NCBI GenBank assembly: GCA_000467715.1
Contig: AJFK01000845.1
Span: forward strand, 116,753 to 180,752
Source of the DNA: Hysterium pulicare CBS 123377
Taxonomy: Eukaryota > Ascomycota > Dothideomycetes > Hysteriales > Hysteriaceae
Length of the DNA: 64,000 nucleotides
Direction: 5' to 3'
Shown here piece after piece: positions 45,312-56,132 of this stretch; position 1 is the first letter of the stretch; every line of letters starts with the position of its first letter. The notes beneath the pieces are model-generated. The model was given only the letters and a program-made list of their open reading frames with translations. It searched no databases and was not told the origin of the DNA. The position numbers and the translations under genes were made by a program.

Positions 45312-47390
45312 CTACTTTCGGCTTGCTTTGATTATGTCCGCTCCCTTCTCCGCAACCGCATACACCAAACTTACAATATTTCCCTGCACATGAGTCGGAA
45401 AGATAGACGCATCTACCACCCTCACATTTGTAGTTCCATAAACCTTCAGTTCGTCATCAACCACGCCTCCCTTCTCCTTTGGCAACATGCAGCACGTCCC
45501 CACTGGATGATACTCCGTTACAGTGCTCCCTTGTGCCAATTTCTTGGCTTCTTCCAGCGTCTTCGGAATGCCGATCGTGTTTGAAGGATGTGGGATCAAG
45601 TTGCCGTTCTCGTCCTTTTTGAGCTTGGAGTATAACGGCTCTACTTTTGCCAGGTCTGCAGCATGGAGGAGGCTACGGGCAGCGATATCAAGATCAAGAG
45701 GATGAGAAAAATATGCTGGATCAATGGCCGGATGTGCGGTGGGGTCCGACGAGGTAATATGAATGCTCCCGCGGGAGAACGAGCGAGTGCTGCAGAGGCC
45801 AATGGTGATCCAGTTTCCTGGCGCAGAATGAATGAAAGTTCCAGCGGCCGTACCGGGCGAGTTCACAATATCGAAACCAGTAGCTAACAAGACGATCTGG
45901 CAGATTGACTCACCAGGGTTCAACAGCTGTTTGGATAGCAAGGGATCTCGCCCGCCTACGTCGGCGTCCGGATTAGCTTTTTGGTAGGCCGAGACCATGC
46001 CACTGATATATTTTTCTGGATCTGGAAGAGCAGAGGAGGGTGCAACGGTTGAAAGTGGGAGAAAGCCAGAGGTTGTAGGCGCGTTAGCAAAAGGACCAGC
46101 TTTGTGAGTAAGGTAAGCCTCCATTGCTTGTTGCGCAATTTCGGGATTGCGGAGTAGAACTTCCGCTGTAGGATACTCGTCTTTAACTTGCTGGTAACAG
46201 TCGTTAGCAAATGATAACCAATACTGAGATTCAGTGGAGGACCCACGAGTGCAAAACCAGTGGCAGAATGGTCGTTTAGATGTTCACCAACATTTGGATT
46301 ATCCACAACTACATCGATGCCATGCTGTCGAAGAAGGGTTGCAGAGCCAATGCCTGAGAGCTCAAGGATTTGGGGGGAGTTGATAGCTCCTCCACAAATG
46401 ATAACCTCTTTCTTTACCCTGACCGTATGGGCGGCGCCGCCGACAGTGAATTGAACTCCGGTAGCGGTTGCACTTCCGGATGTCTTCTCAAAGTCAATTT
46501 TGGATACTAAAGCGTCCGTTAAGACGGAAAGGTTTGGTCTATTGGCATTTGGCTCATAGAAAGCCCGGGCAGAGTAGCTTGTTTCGAAGTCAGTGTTCGA
46601 AATTGTCATGCAATCCAGGAACATCGCTGCACCGACCTTCTCCTCACGGCTTTTGGATCCACGGTTGTTAACTGATTGAACCCACCAATCGCCGATCCAC
46701 TCCTAGGGTCCTTAGGTGTCGGGTAGCCTGCATTGACACAAGTCTCAGGCCAGACCTCTTGCGCCCAAGTGAAATCCGCCTCGCAGAATGATACCTTGTT
46801 AAGTATTAGGGGTAGTGACGCGTGACATTGTAAATATACTTACTTGAATCGGTCCGTCAGTGCCACGAAGAAGCGGGTCAATATACTTGTCGTTGATCTT
46901 GGTCGACAAGGCCTGAGTAGGGGGATTGTATGTCTCAAATTTACGATAGTATGGAGCCATGGCATCAAAACCCCAGCCCTTATTTCCCAACTCAGCCCAA
47001 TTATCGAGATCCTGCCTTGAACTCATGGAGAACATATTGTAGTTGATAGCACTAGAACCACCAAGGCATTTGCCTCGCGCCCATGCATGGACTCGATTTT
47101 CAGTACCATTCTAATAGATGTTAACGCTTTCAACGGCAGTGATACTTTGTTATCATTCTTACTTGCGGTACGGTCTTGTACTGCCAATCGTATTCAGGCT
47201 TGTCCCACAATTGAAGGAACAGATTAGGACCGTCGACGAGTGGATCATTCAATCGGTTTCCTCCTGCTTCAAGAACTCCTACCGTAACATCTTCTTGCTC
47301 GGTAAGGCGGGCGGCAAGCAACAAACCAGCAGTTCCTCCGCCCACAACAATGTAATCGAAGGCTTTTTTGGCGAATTCTTCGGCCGACAT
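45312..47390 (-). CDS. GMC oxidoreductase (choline dehydrogenase-like)
   Basis: An FAD-dependent glucose-methanol-choline family enzyme oxidising an alcohol. Five exons (47390-47163, 47110-46844, 46794-46637, 46577-46247, 46190-45312) give 620 aa. The Rossmann FAD motif is DYIVVGGGTAGLLLAARL, with Glu at the end of strand 2 in GVLEAGG. GMC signature 1 is GKCLGGSSAINYNMF and signature 2 is GAINSPQILELSGIG. The catalytic His sits in TEYHPVGTCCM, with the second active-site residue in the C-terminal HVQGNIVSLVYAVAEKGAD. There is no signal peptide, and the N-terminus runs straight into the FAD fold, so it is probably intracellular. The third intron's donor (GTCGGT) and the fourth (GTGGGT) are non-ideal but are the ones that restore family sequence. 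An 8-bp tandem repeat lies 73 bp upstream of the start. Substrate unknown. Confidence 0.92.
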
Positions 47391-48669
47391 GTTGGATGGA
47401 AGTATGTAGTGGGCAACGGGGTAAAGGCAGAATAGTTGGGATCAACTGGCTTCCCTCAACTGGGCTGAGAGGCTGAGAGGCTAAGAGGCTAAGAGGTTAA
47501 GAGGCTGAGAGCAAATAACAAAGGATACATTGAGCTGTTATATAGGTACCAAGATACTTAGAAAGTGGGGTAAGGATCGGGGCCTGGCCACAGCCTTCCA
47601 GAGGCGCCACCATTATTAGAAGCAGCTGGAGTCAGGACCGTCTGCTGGTGAGGAGTAGTAAAAACTCTGCTCTAGTCCCGAATAGGAAACAACGGGAAAT
47701 CTCTGCCAAGGTCCACGGGTATTGCTTTATCTTCGGCTTTTGTACGAACCAGCAGTACAAAAGCCCCCAGAAGAGACAAAATACTGTCTGTACGCATTGC
47801 AATTCCAAAAGGCAGTTGTTCGTACCCAAGCTGGAACCCTGCAACGAGGGGGTGTGCACAACGGAAGCCAACCTCATCCTAGTTCCCTGCCGCTTTGAGC
47901 TGCATTGTACGGTCGACTTTGGAACAGTAGAATGGTCTCACCTGAATCAAGTGCAATTCTGGGAAAAAGAACTGACTCGCCCTGCTAGAGAGGATGGTAA
48001 CGTTGTCGGGGTAGGATCAAAGGAATCCCATCTGCTCCTTGTCCGACCCCTTGTCCGATGTGATGAGCACGAAGTAAGCAGCTGAAAGTTTGACAAGACA
48101 TCTCGAGCGGCCGGTCGAAATGTTCAGGGTAAGTCCTTACAAAGCGAGTAGCCATTTTACTAAGCGCTTCATATTTATAGATGATACTAGAAGACCGGGA
48201 GGATCGCCATGGAGAGATACCTATCCCAGTAAACAAGAATGTCCAGTATTGACGGATTGCTCACCTCACCCGACTGTGCCAGGCTCCATCAACACTTTCC
48301 AAGAGTATCGTGCAAGCTTGTACGTTCAGTGCTAGATGGTGAGTTCAGCTCCGACGAAACGGCGGAGCGCAATAAATGCGGCATTGATCAACCGGTTGAA
48401 GATTACTGCACTAGGCACTGATCATTGCAAATGTACACCGCATTTATGCGAAGCATATCACGTCGTAAGTTGCAGTATGGACTATGCTTAGGATAGGAAT
48501 GGAATGGAAAGTCTCTAGGTCGTCTGATGATTTGAAGTACCGTGAACGCGTGACGCACGGTCTTGTGCTTACGCGTCAGTAGGTAATATATCGTGTCTCC
48601 CAGAGCGCCGCTGCAGCTAATCCTCACCTGCATGCTTCACATCCACTCAGACTTCGCATATCCACAAGC
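47391..48669. other. Divergent intergenic region
   Basis: Contains the GMC promoter with its 8-bp tandem repeat and the promoter of the gene at 48670. A 145-codon plus-strand frame at 47.65-48.09 kb shows no domain and is not called. Confidence 0.5.
47463..47510. repeat. Six-copy 8-bp tandem repeat
   Basis: Six consecutive units of GGCTGAGA with variants GGCTAAGA and GGTTAAGA, 73 bp upstream of the GMC start codon. Probably in the promoter or 5' UTR. Confidence 0.8.
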
Positions 48670-49487
48670 ATGCCGGCTCCTACACGCAAGCGGACTCACG
48701 AGGCCTACAATCTCGCTGACCAAGAGAACCAGTCCAATGGGACTCCACCAACAAAAGTTGCAAAATCCTCCGACATTCGATCCTTCTTTTCGTCCTCCCA
48801 AGCAAAAGGTCCACTGACCGAAGCTACACCAAACCTTGAATATAAGCTTTCAAAGAACATTCGACGCCCGACAAATCCTACCGTGCCCTTAGGAAAGCAG
48901 TCGATAAAGAGTTCAATGCCTTACTAAGAATGCAGAAGCCCAACCCGAATAGCTTTTCGGGGATAACATCAGACAACTTCGCCGCCAAGATGGCCGCTCA
49001 CCTCCCCAAACTCCAAGAAATGACCGAACAGTCCTCCAGACAAGCCTTTTTGATGCTTATGTGCCTGTGTGATCACTCCTATGGCGACGTAAACACATGT
49101 TTCAAATCTAGTGGATTCGGCAGATCCGAAGCGCCTTTCAAAAAGATGGATCAATTCCTGCTTAAGCTCATCGAGAAAAGGATGGAAGAGGATCCCCCGG
49201 TCGTGGATGCCGGACAAGATGCCGGACTCAAAGAACTGGAACTGGAGGGTGCGCTCCAGCTGTTCAAAGAGACGTTGGGCAGAGATCCGAGAAGTAAGAA
49301 AGAGCGCACAGAGTGGGAGAGGTTGAGGAGACAAGATCTCAAAAACAGGCTAGAGTGTATGATGGAGCGCAGAGAAAGTGCGAAGGATTGGGTCGCCAAT
49401 GCTCTGGACGATCTCGTTAAACAGCGGGACTGGATCGCGAAATTTGGCATTGGGAAGCTTCTTTCGAGAGAGTATCAAAAAGCTTAA
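48670..49487 (+). CDS. Conserved unknown protein with N-terminal PIP-box-like motif
   Basis: I do not recognise a named family. The first exon begins MPAPTRKRTHEAYNL and carries KSSDIRSFFSSS, which resembles a PCNA-interacting (PIP) box: hydrophobic residue, two residues, then two Phe, although the usual Gln is Ser. Two frames must be joined by an intron, most simply from the GT at about 48810 to an AG near 48855, giving SYRALRKAVDKEFNALLRMQ. The main body (48930-49487) is helical and charged, with FAAKMAAHLPKLQEMTEQSS, a Cys-containing MLMCLCDHSYGDVNTCFKSS, and a long coiled-coil-like C-terminus rich in Glu, Arg and Lys. No catalytic motif. The combination suggests a nuclear, replication- or repair-linked role, but that rests on the short motif alone. 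Confidence 0.6.
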
Positions 49488-49681
49488 TGAGATCAAGGGC
49501 ATCGAGTCCAAAAAAGAGGGAGACGAGTCTGAGTGATCCGAGATATGATCAAATCTCGCGCCCATTCTTCCTTGTAACATCTTTCTGTTTACCTGTACCA
49601 TATTTCGAATCCTTCACTTCCACAGCCATATACTTCTCGAGTGCTGTACAATTTAATATCACATCTTTCCCCTTCATCCAA

Positions 49682-49939
49682 TCACGTCTTTTGACCAAAC
49701 ACAAGTTCAAAGACATTCAATGCACACCACGTCGTCCAGGCCAATAACCCTACAATGACAAGCAATCCTTTCCACAGCGGAGGCGGTCTGCATGATCTCT
49801 TAATTACTCCAACGTCGTTTCCGTCTACCCCAATAGCAGCATCTGTCGCACAGCCAGATGGCGCTTCGGGAAGCAGCCTCTCAAGTATCTGTTCAGGTTG
49901 ATCGAATCCGCTGTAATGATGTTCGGGAGCGGGTTGCAT
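49682..49939 (-). CDS. Small single-pass membrane protein, hypothetical
   Basis: An 85-codon frame starting MQPAPEHHYSGFDQPEQILE, acidic to neutral at first, with a basic KRSCRPPPLWK just before a hydrophobic helix (GLLVIVGLLAWTTWCALNVF) near the C-terminus. The basic-then-hydrophobic arrangement fits a tail-anchored membrane protein. It is convergent with the gene at 48670. Its short length and lack of a recognised family leave real doubt. Confidence 0.35.
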   Translation of the reverse strand: MQPAPEHHYSGFDQPEQILERLLPEAPSGCATDAAIGVDGNDVGVIKRSCRPPPLWKGLLVIVGLLAWTTWCALNVFELVFGQKT

Positions 49940-50584
49940 CTAGTCCAATACTATCAGCTCGATACAGGACGAGAGTATAAGGCTAAGGCAAAGGAGAATG
50001 GGTATCTTATGAATGCAAAGTAGCACATACGGATTCACCCATCACACTTAACGATCCTCAGAAGTGAGATTTCTTTTGTTTTTTCAATGTAAACCTTTAT
50101 AGACAGCGGCTTTTACTGCCTCTATAGGACATCTTCTCTCTTGTCACTTCTCGCGATTGTCTCATTAAGGCGGCGGGAGCTGGCGGGAACAGTTGGGTTG
50201 GGGTACATGGTGAGGCGTATCGTAAGTCTGCATTATGCGGGCTGCAGGAAACGTGATCCTAGCTGGTTGGTTTATCTACTTGCATTGCATATGCACATCC
50301 TTTTTGCTTTACCGATTTGCTTCCCGCGTCGTAGAGGCCCAGAGATGGTCGTAGACTGTGTCTTGAGGTCTCTGGATACAAACTGTACACCAAATGAATC
50401 CCATTGGGTATGTCTCAAAACCTGACTTGAACGATTTAACAGTCTATAGAATCTATAGATGAACCTTACAACACAACGCTTTTCTCAAGTGCGCTAAATC
50501 TCGCTGACAATGCCCCGCGAACCTCGATAATGCGTCCTATTCGCTACAGCCATAATCAAATTCGTGCTTCATAAAAGTGCCGTA
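49940..50584. other. Intergenic, 3' side of the lipase gene
   Basis: No supported gene. Includes the region upstream of the small membrane protein and the 3' flank of the patatin-like gene. Confidence 0.5.
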
Positions 50585-53179
50585 TCAACCCACAATAGTC
50601 CCTCTTCTCTCTCCAAGGAGCCTCTGTATTACCTCATCATCCCCCTCGCTCTCTTCCTCGTCATCTCCAAATTCACCATCAAAGTCACTGCCTTCGTCAT
50701 CTGCACCTCCATTTGTACCTTCACGTCCATGGTCCCCATTTTTCTGTTCATCGCCGCCGGTATGGCTGTCATCATCGCTATCGCTTTCATCCATAAAAAC
50801 CCTGCTTTGTCTCTGTATTTCCTTCAGAATGCTTCCACGCCTATGCGCCGGTGCTTCTGAAGCTCTAGAATAGAGGTCTCGGATCGTTTGTTCCTTAGGC
50901 GGACGAAGTTCATACATAGATGTAGGACGATCAGCGAAGGCGTATGGCCGCCCACCGGCGGTCTCTTTGGATTTCTTCATACGTTGATTTGCCGCGGTTG
51001 GGGAAAGGGACGACCACCAGCCAGAGACTCTTTGGCTGAGAGAAGGACTGTGCGTTCCATCACTGTCTTTAGGCTTGGGTTTGGTATCAAGTCGCGGAGG
51101 AACCTTAGCTGAATGCCTTTTTCCGAAGGAAGAGGACGATGACGAGGAGGCGGACATAGCACGCCCATCTCGGTCAGGTCCTGAAGAATGAAGTAGACCT
51201 TTTAGGTCATCTTCGGACAGGATGTTAGGGAGACCGCCATCCTGTGTTCGAGAAGGTCGCGTAGCTCTTCGGCCTTCTTGAATTAAGCGTTCGAGTTTAG
51301 CTCTATTGGCGATGAAGTTAAGCTTTGGGAATGCAGACTGTTGTCCGACGTGGATCATACGGGCTAGCCTCTGAGGCGAGGGATCAGATAGAATATGATA
51401 GAAGTCCGATGGAATAGATTTCGGCCAAAGAGTAATGGTACCACTAAAGCGTTGGAGCCAAATCTCACTCCAGTCCTGGCCCATAGGTCGAGGGAGAAGC
51501 TCGAGGTGACGAAGCACTTTGAGCCATTTGGTTAAGTCTAGCTTGAGATACTGTTCAGTTGCGGAGCCTAAGAAACCACCCCGCCACCCACGGCCACGTC
51601 GGTGTGTGACTGGTCTGCCAACGGAGCCGCGCGAGGAAAAGAAAAACAGATTGATATGTGGATTGACTTGACTAACAATAGAGAAGCGGACGTTAAAATG
51701 GAGATTTAAGGCCTTCAGGGGTATATCGGTGCGAAGCGAGCCGTCTTTCCATTTGTGGCCGAAAGAGTAAGGGACAAGAGATCCATCTTTGGTCTTTTTC
51801 ATGAGTACAACGGGATTGAGGATACCTGGTACAGCAGCCGAGGCAAGTACAGCCGTCCAGATAACACAGTCGGGTGAGGTGAGATAATTCGCCAGTATGG
51901 TCGGGGAGTGTGGGTCTGACGGTACACAGGAGACGTTGAGGATGCGCCCAGTCCGATTGTAGGCTTCCCTGAAAGTCATACTCCCTCTGGTGAACCATGC
52001 ACATCGTCTTGCCCACTCTACACTGTCAAATCTCGCTCCAGTCCTATACCATCGCTTAATCCAGGTGAGGGTGTCATCGTGGCAAGCGGTTATACGGTTG
52101 GCTAGAGCGGGGACCAAGAGCTTTTTCAATTCGTCATCGGTTCGTGTTGCCAGCAAGCCAGCAACAAGAGCTCCTCCCGAGGTACCAGTAATGACCGCAG
52201 GCATGAGGCCGGCATCAAGGAGGGCTTTGGCGACTCCAAAATGGTAGTAGGCAAAGGTGGCTCCTCCGGAGAGGCAAAGAGCTGTGCGGCCGAAGTTGGT
52301 CTCAATGTGCTTGAACATTGTCCTTTTGCTCTCCTGGTCTAGCTGATTTGTGCGAGCAAGCAAGGAAAGGGAGGCTTCAACCTCATCAACAAAGCTTTGC
52401 ACCAAGTCTTTTGTGCCGTGGTACGTTTCGCTATAGAGCCTAGGGTTCTCGAACCCCACGAAGTTGTTTTTCACAGATGCTTCCACGAGCCCACGAAGGT
52501 CTTCAATGGCTTTTTGGTTGTCTGCGGTAGCCTTTCCATTCCCTCTGCCATTTTCATCAGACTCGGCTCTTCTCCGTAGCTTCACCATCTGCTCCTGAAC
52601 TTTCCGGATGGTCTTGCTATCATAATAGGCATACTCATCGATTTTCTTCCACTCATCGTTGCCTAAGTAAGTGTCTAACTCTTTCGCAGCCTTCACCCAC
52701 TCCTCATAATTTTGTGCATTCTGCAGTGTCTTCCGTAACCTCTCTCTCCGACCCCGCCAGGTCACCCAATGCTCGTATAGGTATATGTAAAGCCGGGTAA
52801 GCAAATAGGACACACCCAAGAATAGCAGCCATCCAAAGACGACTATGAGGAGTGGCCATTTCAATAGCGCATAAACGAAGCCTTCCCGTGTCTCGTCTTT
52901 GCCGCGCCTCGGTGGCTTCTTCGACTTCTTCCGCCGCCGCACTTTCTGGTGGACGGGCCTCCAGTCGTTTAGTGCTGTTATGAAAGTGCGTGTTTGTGGG
53001 GGAGGGGCGCTGAGATCATCGGTGGAGGGCGAGTTCTCCGGGGCTGCTAGGGCTTTGGCAAATTCGGTGAGGTCGTTCTCCCCGATAAAGTCATTGTCGA
53101 AGTCCGGCAGAAGGGTGAAATCGAAGGCGGAAGTGGAGTATGGGACTGGGCCATCGGTGTCTTTGTTTACGTCTGCCAT
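50585..53179 (-). CDS. Patatin-like phospholipase/lipase, membrane-anchored
   Basis: A single-exon 864-codon serine lipase of the Tgl/SDP1-like patatin group, which hydrolyses triacylglycerol or phospholipid, often at lipid droplets. Residues about 105-135 form one hydrophobic segment (LLIVVFGWLLFLGVSYLL). A helical DUF-type region follows (YEEWVKAAKELDTYLGNDEWKK). The patatin domain begins at GRTALCLSGGATFAYYHFGV, the glycine-rich oxyanion loop. The catalytic Ser is in VITGTSGGALVAGL and the catalytic Asp in KWKDGSLRTDIP, so the Ser-Asp dyad is complete. WSEIWLQRFSGTITLWP is typical of the family's C-terminal part. The last 200 residues are Ser/Arg-rich then strongly acidic, probably regulatory. 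It is divergent from qri7 across 247 bp. Confidence 0.92.
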   Translation of the reverse strand: MADVNKDTDGPVPYSTSAFDFTLLPDFDNDFIGENDLTEFAKALAAPENSPSTDDLSAPPPQTRTFITALNDWRPVHQKVRRRKKSKKPPRRGKDETREGFVYALLKWPLLIVVFGWLLFLGVSYLLTRLYIYLYEHWVTWRGRRERLRKTLQNAQNYEEWVKAAKELDTYLGNDEWKKIDEYAYYDSKTIRKVQEQMVKLRRRAESDENGRGNGKATADNQKAIEDLRGLVEASVKNNFVGFENPRLYSETYHGTKDLVQSFVDEVEASLSLLARTNQLDQESKRTMFKHIETNFGRTALCLSGGATFAYYHFGVAKALLDAGLMPAVITGTSGGALVAGLLATRTDDELKKLLVPALANRITACHDDTLTWIKRWYRTGARFDSVEWARRCAWFTRGSMTFREAYNRTGRILNVSCVPSDPHSPTILANYLTSPDCVIWTAVLASAAVPGILNPVVLMKKTKDGSLVPYSFGHKWKDGSLRTDIPLKALNLHFNVRFSIVSQVNPHINLFFFSSRGSVGRPVTHRRGRGWRGGFLGSATEQYLKLDLTKWLKVLRHLELLPRPMGQDWSEIWLQRFSGTITLWPKSIPSDFYHILSDPSPQRLARMIHVGQQSAFPKLNFIANRAKLERLIQEGRRATRPSRTQDGGLPNILSEDDLKGLLHSSGPDRDGRAMSASSSSSSSFGKRHSAKVPPRLDTKPKPKDSDGTHSPSLSQRVSGWWSSLSPTAANQRMKKSKETAGGRPYAFADRPTSMYELRPPKEQTIRDLYSRASEAPAHRRGSILKEIQRQSRVFMDESDSDDDSHTGGDEQKNGDHGREGTNGGADDEGSDFDGEFGDDEEESEGDDEVIQRLLGERRGTIVG

Positions 53180-53426
53180 GAGGATTTCAGAGCCGCATTC
53201 ATTTTAGAGAGGGAGTGGATATCGGTGTGTTTGGGGACGAGGTTTCAGTGTCGAGGGCGGGAATCATCATTCTGCGACAACTTGTCCATCGCCTGGCAGG
53301 CCTGGGCATGTGAGGTCACTCCTCGCGTAAGGTACGCGACTCACCATCAAACTTCCACCCGCTGCATTCACCATCACCATGTCCTTCATTGGGCTGCTTG
53401 TCTTCAGCTGTAAACCATCGTAAACA
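53180..53426. promoter_or_regulatory. Shared divergent promoter, lipase and qri7
   Basis: The 247 bp separating the two starts must contain both promoters. No definite TATA box or repeat seen. Confidence 0.45.
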
Positions 53427-54951
53427 ATGCCAATTCTCTCTAGAACCTTCGCAAAACATCATGTCTTTGCTTCCGCGCTCTTAAGACGATTTTCGCACAC
53501 CTCCCAACACCAATCCCTCTTGACCCTCGCAATCGAAACCTCCTGCGACGACACTTCTGTCGCTATCCTCGAAAAGAGGCATTCGACATCAGACAACGGA
53601 CCGAGAGCTGTCCTTCATTTTCATAAAAAGGTCACGTCTAACAACACTCTCTACCAAGGTGTCCATCCTGTCAAAGCGCTGGAATCGCATCAAGAAAATC
53701 TGGCGCACCTTGTCAATGAAGCAGTCCGATACCTGCCAGACCTGCAGGGTCAGAGTTCAGATGCGGGCATTGGCCACCCCATTACAAATGCCCTCTCGTC
53801 TCCTCGACCAGTGGAGATATGGACGAAGCGACGGCCAGATTGCATCTCTGTGACCCGCGGTCCTGGAATGCGATCCAACCTATTCACTGGCCTTGACACT
53901 GCAAAGGGATTGTCTGTGGCATGGCAGGTCATTTCCCCTGAGATTCTTCCATACAAGTCGAGACTGATTGGTTCACGCAGGTTCCTATAGTAGGTGTGCA
54001 TCACATGCTCGCACACGCTCTGACGCCTCGACTGGTTACCGCGCTGGAACCCATGTTGCCAACCACCCAGAAAATGGAATCCGCGCATCTGGATTACCCT
54101 CCTTTCCCCTTCATTTCTGTCCTTATCTCGGGTGGCCATTCGCTCATAATACAGTCCACTTCCCTAACCCATCATAAAGTCCTCGCAACTACCTTGGATA
54201 TTGCCATTGGCGATTGTCTAGATAAGATTGCTCGTCTGGTTCTTCCCTCAGATGTTATTGCAAACGCGAGGACGACAATGTATGGTGCTCTTCTTGAAGG
54301 GTTTGCATTTCCCCAAGGCCAGTATCCGGAGCAAGATTCTTCATGCCGTATGACCGAATGGGGCTGGAGTTTGAATCCGCCGTTGTCGAAGTCTGCAGGC
54401 GGTCTCAAAAGCAAGTCTATGGAACTTAGTTTTTCTGGTCTGGTCTCGGCTGTAAAACGTATCCTTCAGTTTCCGATGGATAAATCGACGGGAAAAATCA
54501 GCAAAGTCGAGAGGGCAGCTACAGATGTAAGCGATAGGGAGCGAAGAGCCATTTCACGGGATGCTATGCGTGCTACCTTCGAACACCTTGCCAGCCGAGT
54601 CATCGTTGCGATACAGCAGGTTGGATCTGAGTACCCTACTAGCCCCCAAGTACCAGCTGTAATAATGAGCGGTGGTGTAGCTGCGAATAGCTTCCTACGA
54701 CACATGTGAGGATTCCTCTTCATGTGACAGGCATCCGCTGACCTAGTAGACTCTACCGAATGCTTCAGAAGCATGGCTATGGTGATACCCGAATCATATT
54801 CCCTCCCCCGAGTCTTTGTACAGATAATGCTGCAATGATTGCCTGGGCAGGACTAGAAATGTTCCAAGCCGGCTACACTGACCCGCTTGATATCCGTGCC
54901 ATCAGGAAGTGGCCGCTTGATCAGCTGCTCTCACCTTCGCAAGGATCCTAG
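53427..54951 (+). CDS. qri7: Mitochondrial tRNA t6A synthesis enzyme Qri7 (TsaD family)
   Basis: The mitochondrial member of the Kae1/TsaD/Qri7 family, which transfers threonylcarbamoyl to A37 of ANN-decoding mitochondrial tRNAs. Three exons (53427-53927, 53981-54705, 54750-54951) give 475 aa. A basic, Ser-rich N-terminus (about residues 1-30) fits a mitochondrial targeting peptide and distinguishes it from cytosolic Kae1. The family start [18 protein letters not shown] follows. The metal-binding HxxxH is in [11 protein letters not shown], then [12 protein letters not shown]. The nucleotide-binding ASKHA segments are [29 protein letters not shown] and [17 protein letters not shown]. All catalytic motifs are present. 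A longer-than-bacterial insert with [16 protein letters not shown] lies before the last third. Confidence 0.93.
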
Positions 54952-56132
54952 TTACCGACCGTAACCCTTTAGTCACTGAGCAAGATATAGATCTAGCGAC
55001 CCACAGAGAAGTACCCAGGACTGAAGACCAAACCAGCTTGTGCCTTTGGAGGCCACGCAAATGAGGCAGTCGGACGTTGTGCCCATAGGAGTAGCACTCC
55101 CGTCAGTGTTGCCTGCAGGCCATCAAAGTGCCGGAAAGCCTGATCAGCGCTTTCTCGCGTGCGCGGGTTGCCGTATCCCTTCTAAAAACAGACACAACAA
55201 GCTTTCTCTTGGTCCTTCATCTAAGGGTACTCGTACCTGGTTAGCCTAGATTGCCTGTACCGGAGCACTATCAGTCATCGCCAGGTGGGCAGAAGGTATA
55301 AAATTGGGCACCCTTTTGGACTGAAGCCCGTAATCCCAGGTCGCCGACATTGATTATGGCAGAAGAGTTCTCAGGTGGATCTCTTCGCTTCTAGAATCGA
55401 GGACATTCGACGAATCTGGTGAGTGTCAGATCTACTCGCAACGTACCCTGAGTATTATCGCGCAGGACAGTTCTCGGCACAGATCACCGAGTCCCTGCAT
55501 AGTCTTGATAGGGTCAATTCTAGAACGAATGGCGAGGGCATGGCAAGGCGTGGGCGTGCAGGTGGTGACGGTAGCTATGTTGATTTTCGGCAACCCCTGG
55601 CGTCCACCCCGCAGATCTGCAAGGGGTCGTATATAAGCTTCTCGTCCCTGCACATTAACGGTCGGTTGTTGCCGGTCAAATTTACTTCAATATACGTCAA
55701 GATTCTCATTACCCGGTCCTTCGAATTAATTTCTGGAGTCCGCTCTGTTCATGTCCAAGTTCTATTTTAAGTCACTGTTAATCATGCCATTGTCGCATTG
55801 CCGGGCTCGCCGGCCTTGGGAGGCATCTGTTGGGCAGAGACTACTGCCTTGGGTCCGGGATTAGACGTTCTGAGAAGCTTCAGTACTGGTTCCATGGGTA
55901 TACGCTACGGGGATACACTGCTCAACGCACGTGTAAGAAAGTCGTTGGAAAAGCAGACTTCGGTCGCTCCGTATTTTTCATTTGTTGATAGTGCTAGAAT
56001 ATATCGTACCAGGTGACCATGGCCATTGAAGCCCGGAAACAACGTCATATAACATTCCACGGTTCCCCTCGTCGCTGATCGACTCTTGACCATTATCACT
56101 TGCCGCCGGCCTAGTGCATAGGTAGTACCACA
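54952..56132. other. Intergenic, no supported gene
   Basis: A 1.2-kb interval with the qri7 3' flank and the promoter of the repeat-protein gene. A 115-codon frame at 55.4-55.8 kb has no domain. No tRNA fold was recognised. Confidence 0.5.
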
